DNA of 7,218 nt from a bacterium (GTDB lineage: Bacteria > Patescibacteriota > Minisyncoccia > UBA6257 > GWB1-50-10), in contig DAIDBF010000101.1 of NCBI GenBank assembly GCA_027310235.1, positions 1-7,218 of the forward strand, written 5' to 3'. The notes below the pieces were generated by a model. It saw only the letters and a list, made by a program, of their open reading frames with translations, was not told the origin of the DNA and searched no databases. This document shows, piece by piece, positions 5,731-7,218 of the stretch; within the stretch, counting starts at the first letter, position 1, and each line of letters opens with the position of its first letter. A program made the position numbers and the translations under genes.

Positions 5731-6034
5731 GGGGATGCTGGGCTTCGACAGTATCATCCCCTTGCAAACCGCAGGTCGAGCTGAAGATCTCGTAAAAGCT
5801 TCACTCAAATTTAACTGCTAACAGAAACGCAGTTCCCGCACTCGCTTACGCGTAGCGCGGCATCAGCCCTTCAGGTTCCATAGAGGATCACTGGTGTTAT
5901 ACATGGGACTCGCGAGCATATCGTGATTCGGATGCGCTTGTTAAACCAAGAATCAACCATTGTCTTAACGGACTAAGCTTGTAGATCGTTTGCAAGGAAG
6001 ATACCGGATGCCGGTTCAACTCCGGCCATCTCCA
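5731..6034 (+). ncRNA. ssrA: tmRNA (transfer-messenger RNA)
   Basis: This is a one-piece tmRNA of about 304 nt before CCA. GGGGATG (5731-5737) pairs with CATCTCC (6027-6033) as a 7-bp acceptor stem with one G-U pair, and A6034 is the discriminator. The T-arm is GCCGG (6010-6014), TTCAACT loop, CCGGC (6022-6026). The long helix H2 is shown by CCTTGCAAAC (5760-5769) against GTTTGCAAGG (5988-5997), a perfect 10-bp match. The conserved CTAAGC-TTGTAGA segment precedes it (5973-5985). CCA is not fully encoded (A then CA follows), so CCA would be added after processing. It rescues stalled ribosomes together with SmpB, encoded immediately upstream. Pseudoknots PK2-PK4 were not resolved by eye. The 3' end is duplicated 180 bp downstream. 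Confidence 0.96.
5817..5855 (+). other. tmRNA tag reading frame (ANRNAVPALAYA)
   Basis: After the conserved TTTAACT context, the resume codon GCT at 5817 opens a 12-codon frame ending in TAG (5853-5855): ANRNAVPALAYA. The N-terminal AN and the ALA core are typical of degradation tags. The terminal AYA differs from the usual LAA or ALAA read by ClpXP. AACTGC (5813-5818) can pair with GCAGTT (5829-5834), placing the resume codon at the edge of a 6-bp helix. Confidence 0.85.
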
Positions 6035-6038
6035 CAAA
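6018..6038 (+). repeat. Direct repeat copy A (tmRNA T-loop to 3' flank), att-like
   Basis: These 21 bases run from the T-loop AAC through the acceptor strand to four bases past the discriminator. They are identical to 6198-6218, exactly 180 bp downstream. Copy A completes a functional tmRNA. tmRNA 3' ends are classical tyrosine-recombinase attachment sites, so the arrangement looks like attL. Confidence 0.9.
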
Positions 6039-6077
6039 ACGAAAGACCACCAATTAGATCGGTGGCCTTTCGTTTTT
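6036..6077. terminator. Strong terminator of ssrA
   Basis: The 16-base arm 6036-6051 pairs with 6061-6076 with one A-C mismatch around a nine-base loop (6052-6060), ending in TTTTT (6073-6077). The matching A-run on the 5' side makes it able to act in both directions. Confidence 0.9.
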
Positions 6078-6082
6078 ATGGT

Positions 6083-6095
6083 GCCGGAGTTGAAC
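6083..6095 (-). repeat. Inverted 13-bp copy of the tmRNA T-arm
   Basis: GCCGGAGTTGAAC here is the exact reverse complement of tmRNA bases 6014-6026. Its first nine bases also pair with 6198-6206 in the second direct repeat, so the interval is bracketed by an inverted repeat. Read on the minus strand it is followed by ACCA, resembling a tRNA 3' end, but no tRNA body is present. Confidence 0.8.
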
Positions 6096-6107
6096 TCGTA
6101 GGGGGGT

Positions 6108-6174
6108 CGGGGAAACGGAAGTTTCCCCGTGGAGGAAGACCGCCGAAGGCGGGTTAGGAACCGTGGGTTCCTAA
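6108..6174. repeat. Cluster of three compact hairpins
   Basis: Hairpin 1: CGGGGAAAC (6108-6116), loop GGAA, GTTTCCCCG (6121-6129). Hairpin 2: CCGCC (6140-6144), loop GAA, GGCGG (6148-6152). Hairpin 3: TTAGGAACC (6154-6162), loop GTG, GGTTCCTAA (6166-6174). All stems are perfect with loops of three or four bases. None is followed by a T-tract, so they are not terminators. They look like a repetitive extragenic palindrome type unit or a structured RNA. Confidence 0.75.
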
Positions 6175-6197
6175 GGAGGAGCGAAGCGACGACGTGA

Positions 6198-6218
6198 AAC
6201 TCCGGCCATCTCCACAAA
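6198..6218 (+). repeat. Direct repeat copy B (orphan tmRNA 3' end), att-like
   Basis: This is identical over 21 bp to 6018-6038. The 5' T-stem strand and the rest of the tmRNA are missing here, so it is a detached 3' fragment, as expected of attR. The match ends at 6219 (T instead of A). Confidence 0.9.
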
Positions 6219-6219
6219 T

Positions 6220-6257
6220 CAATAAACCCCGCCATAAAGGCAGGGTTTATTGGTTTT
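6220..6257. terminator. Second terminator, after the orphan tmRNA 3' end
   Basis: CAATAAACCC (6220-6229) pairs with GGGTTTATTG (6243-6252). GCC/GGC continue the stem inside a C-A mismatch, with loop ATAAA, and GTTTT follows (6253-6257). If the 180-bp unit was inserted, this may be the original ssrA terminator. Confidence 0.82.
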
Positions 6258-6271
6258 ATAGAAAGTAAAAA

Positions 6272-6315
6272 CCCTGAAGAGCTTTTAGGGAAGACAAATT
6301 ATTACCTTCCCTAAA
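6272..6315. repeat. Overlapping, mutually exclusive inverted repeats in the leader of the right zinc-ribbon gene
   Basis: TTTAGGGAAG (6284-6293) pairs perfectly with CTTCCCTAAA (6306-6315) around a 12-base loop. The same AGGG (6287-6290) can instead pair with CCCT (6272-6275). TTTTT follows at 6323-6327, eight bases after the stem. This could be a weak terminator or attenuator; AT-rich loops make it uncertain. Confidence 0.45.
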
Positions 6316-6357
6316 TAAGAGATTTTTGAGATGGCGTGGGATGGCAGTAGCGTGACG

Positions 6358-6389
6358 AGTAGTAAGTAGCTAGTATTAAGTAGTAAGTA
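6358..6389 (+). repeat. Short direct repeats of AGTAGTAAGTA before the right zinc-ribbon gene
   Basis: AGTAGTAAGTA occurs at 6358-6368 and 6379-6389, offset by 21 bp, within an AGTA-rich tract. The second copy ends on the A of the start codon. TAGTAT at 6371-6376 could be a -10. No Shine-Dalgarno sequence is seen. Confidence 0.65.
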
Positions 6390-7218
6390 TGGGGCAAACA
6401 AAACAGTGCCAGAATTGTAAAAACTCCTTCACGATTGAGCCGGAGGACTTTGATTACTATCAAAAAATGAAGGTGCCGCCGCCCACGTGGTGCCCCCGTT
6501 GCCGAATGATGCGGAGGCAGCTCTTCAGGAACGAGCGATCGCTTTATAAGGTCTCCTGTAAGCTGTGTGGAAAGAATGTGCTTTCCATGTATGTTCCTGA
6601 GAGCTCGTATGTGGTGTATTGCAACGATTGCTACGCTTCGGATCGTTGGGATCCCCTGTCGTATGGAACGGATCTTAGTTTCACGAAGCCGTTTTTCTCC
6701 CAACTTGACGCCTTATTGCATGCGGTTCCTCGCCGAGCGACCTATCAAGATTTTGCGACCATGAGCGAATACACCAACATGTCGGTGTATATGAAAAATT
6801 GCTATCTTTGTTTTGGAGGGCACCATTATGAGGATTCGGAGTACTGTGCACAAAATTTTTTTCTTAATAACTGCGCGGATGTTGATTTTTCGATGCGTAG
6901 TGAATTTTGTTATGATTCCGTTCACCTTCGCCGTTGTAGTAGGGTGTATTACAGCGCGTATTCGGAAGATTGCGTGGATTCCTACTTTCTCTTCGGATGT
7001 AGAAATTGCCACGATTGCGTAGGGTGTACCAACATGAGAAATGCTTCTTTCTGCATTTTTAATGAACAGTATTCGAAAGAAGGATATAAGAAGAAAATAG
7101 CGGAATTAAATCTGGGATCGCGCGCGTCTTTAAGAAAGATAAGAGAAATATCTGCAACAAAATCCCTTAATCATCCAAGAAAATATGCGTGGACCAGGAA
7201 TGCCGTGAATTCGACAGG
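6389..7218 (+). CDS. Cys-rich zinc-ribbon protein, N-terminal part (3' truncated by window edge)
   Basis: The frame from ATG 6389 is open to the window end (276 complete codons, no stop). Two Zn ribbons open the protein: Cys7/Cys10 with Cys35/Cys38 (CQNC, CPRC) and Cys57/Cys60 with Cys78/Cys81 (CKLC, CNDC). Residues about 130-240 carry a Cys about every 8-12 residues in aromatic/acidic surroundings (CYLCFGG, CADVDFS, CYDSVHL, CVDSYFLFGC), then CRNCHDCVGC and the family motif FCIFNEQYSKEGY. This spacing suggests a repetitive, perhaps beta-helix-like, metal-binding body. The family is widespread in Patescibacteria and of unknown function; automatic names for it should be treated with caution. 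The first module is homologous to the C-terminal module of the gene at 3-326. The start is set by CQNC following shortly and by no alternative upstream Met. Confidence 0.85.
   Translation, partial: MGQTKQCQNCKNSFTIEPEDFDYYQKMKVPPPTWCPRCRMMRRQLFRNERSLYKVSCKLCGKNVLSMYVPESSYVVYCNDCYASDRWDPLSYGTDLSFTKPFFSQLDALLHAVPRRATYQDFATMSEYTNMSVYMKNCYLCFGGHHYEDSEYCAQNFFLNNCADVDFSMRSEFCYDSVHLRRCSRVYYSAYSEDCVDSYFLFGCRNCHDCVGCTNMRNASFCIFNEQYSKEGYKKKIAELNLGSRASLRKIREISATKSLNHPRKYAWTRNAVNST

Larger units (their letters stand above)
6039..6218 (+). mobile_element. Putative 180-bp att-flanked unit at the tmRNA 3' end
   Basis: The unit between and including one of two 21-bp repeats contains, in order: the ssrA terminator, an inverted T-arm fragment (6083-6095), three compact hairpins (6108-6129, 6140-6152, 6154-6174), a CGAAGCGACGAC stretch, and the second 21-bp copy. 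No coding frame inside looks real and no integrase is present. The layout is that expected of an integrated element at a tmRNA gene: intact 3' end proximal, orphan 3' end distal, each with its own terminator. Possible origins are a deletion scar of a genomic island, a miniature non-autonomous element, or a simple local duplication. The repeat structure is directly seen; mobility is a hypothesis. Confidence 0.4.

Noticed and set aside
6076..6100. Possible minus-strand tRNA 3' end (TTCAACTCCGGCACCA)
   Set aside because: The flanking bases do not form a T-stem and there is no anticodon or acceptor partner; it is only an inverted fragment of the tmRNA T-arm.
6108..6218. CRISPR-like array
   Set aside because: The hairpins differ in sequence and spacing, and the only direct repeat has two copies 180 bp apart.
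5897..6235. 112-residue minus-strand frame
   Set aside because: It lies antisense to the tmRNA and the repeat unit. Its repeated WRWPE segments are just reverse reads of the duplicated tmRNA 3' end, a known source of false proteins.
1..7218. The two edge zinc-ribbon fragments being one gene across a circular replicon
   Set aside because: The window carries smpB and ssrA, so it is chromosomal. Family members are often multi-copy, and nothing at the ends shows overlap. Flanking sequence would settle it.
1..7218. Alternative genetic code with TGA read as Gly
   Set aside because: TGA ends the antitoxin, toxin, membrane protein and aminotransferase genes at family-appropriate positions, and no in-frame TGA occurs inside the real genes.

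Overview
The window reads as a chromosomal piece of a small-genome bacterium of the Candidate Phyla Radiation (Patescibacteria, most likely Parcubacteria-like). This is a judgement from gene content, not a computed classification. The main reasons are two members of the long Cys-rich zinc-ribbon protein family typical of those genomes, an HTH/Fic pair of a type common there, compact gene packing, and several start codons that sit about six bases after a -10 box (probable leaderless mRNAs). TGA acts as a normal stop (for example in the antitoxin and aminotransferase genes), so nothing suggests recoding as in Gracilibacteria or SR1.

Layout, left to right. (1) 3-326: the 3' end of a zinc-ribbon protein gene that enters from the left, followed by two tandem GC-rich hairpins (337-395). 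(2) 443-1157: a toxin-antitoxin module, with an excisionase/MerR-like HTH antitoxin overlapping a Doc/Fic-type toxin by 4 bp. It is preceded by a perfect 28-bp palindrome lying between a -35 and a -10 element. (3) 1210-1716, minus strand: a RibD-C/dihydrofolate-reductase-like protein, divergent from (4). (4) 1781-5186: a tight four-gene run (spacings +7, -4, +7): a membrane-anchored protein with a CorA-like C-terminal hairpin, a HisC-like PLP aminotransferase, an HD-domain phosphohydrolase and a CYTH-domain protein. (5) 5228-6034: smpB followed directly by ssrA (tmRNA), the two core parts of trans-translation ribosome rescue. The tmRNA encodes the tag ANRNAVPALAYA. (6) 6035-6388: a gene-free stretch with an unusual structure. 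The last 21 bp of the tmRNA region are repeated exactly 180 bp downstream, each copy has its own terminator, and the interval is packed with hairpins and an inverted T-arm fragment. (7) 6389-7218: the 5' part of a second zinc-ribbon family gene, running off the right edge.

The strongest candidate for something undescribed is the 180-bp att-like unit at the tmRNA 3' end. Next are the four-gene membrane/aminotransferase/HD/CYTH operon, the palindromic operator over a leaderless TA promoter, and the family that carries homologous paired zinc ribbons at its two ends. No CRISPR array, tRNA gene, transposase or integrase was found.
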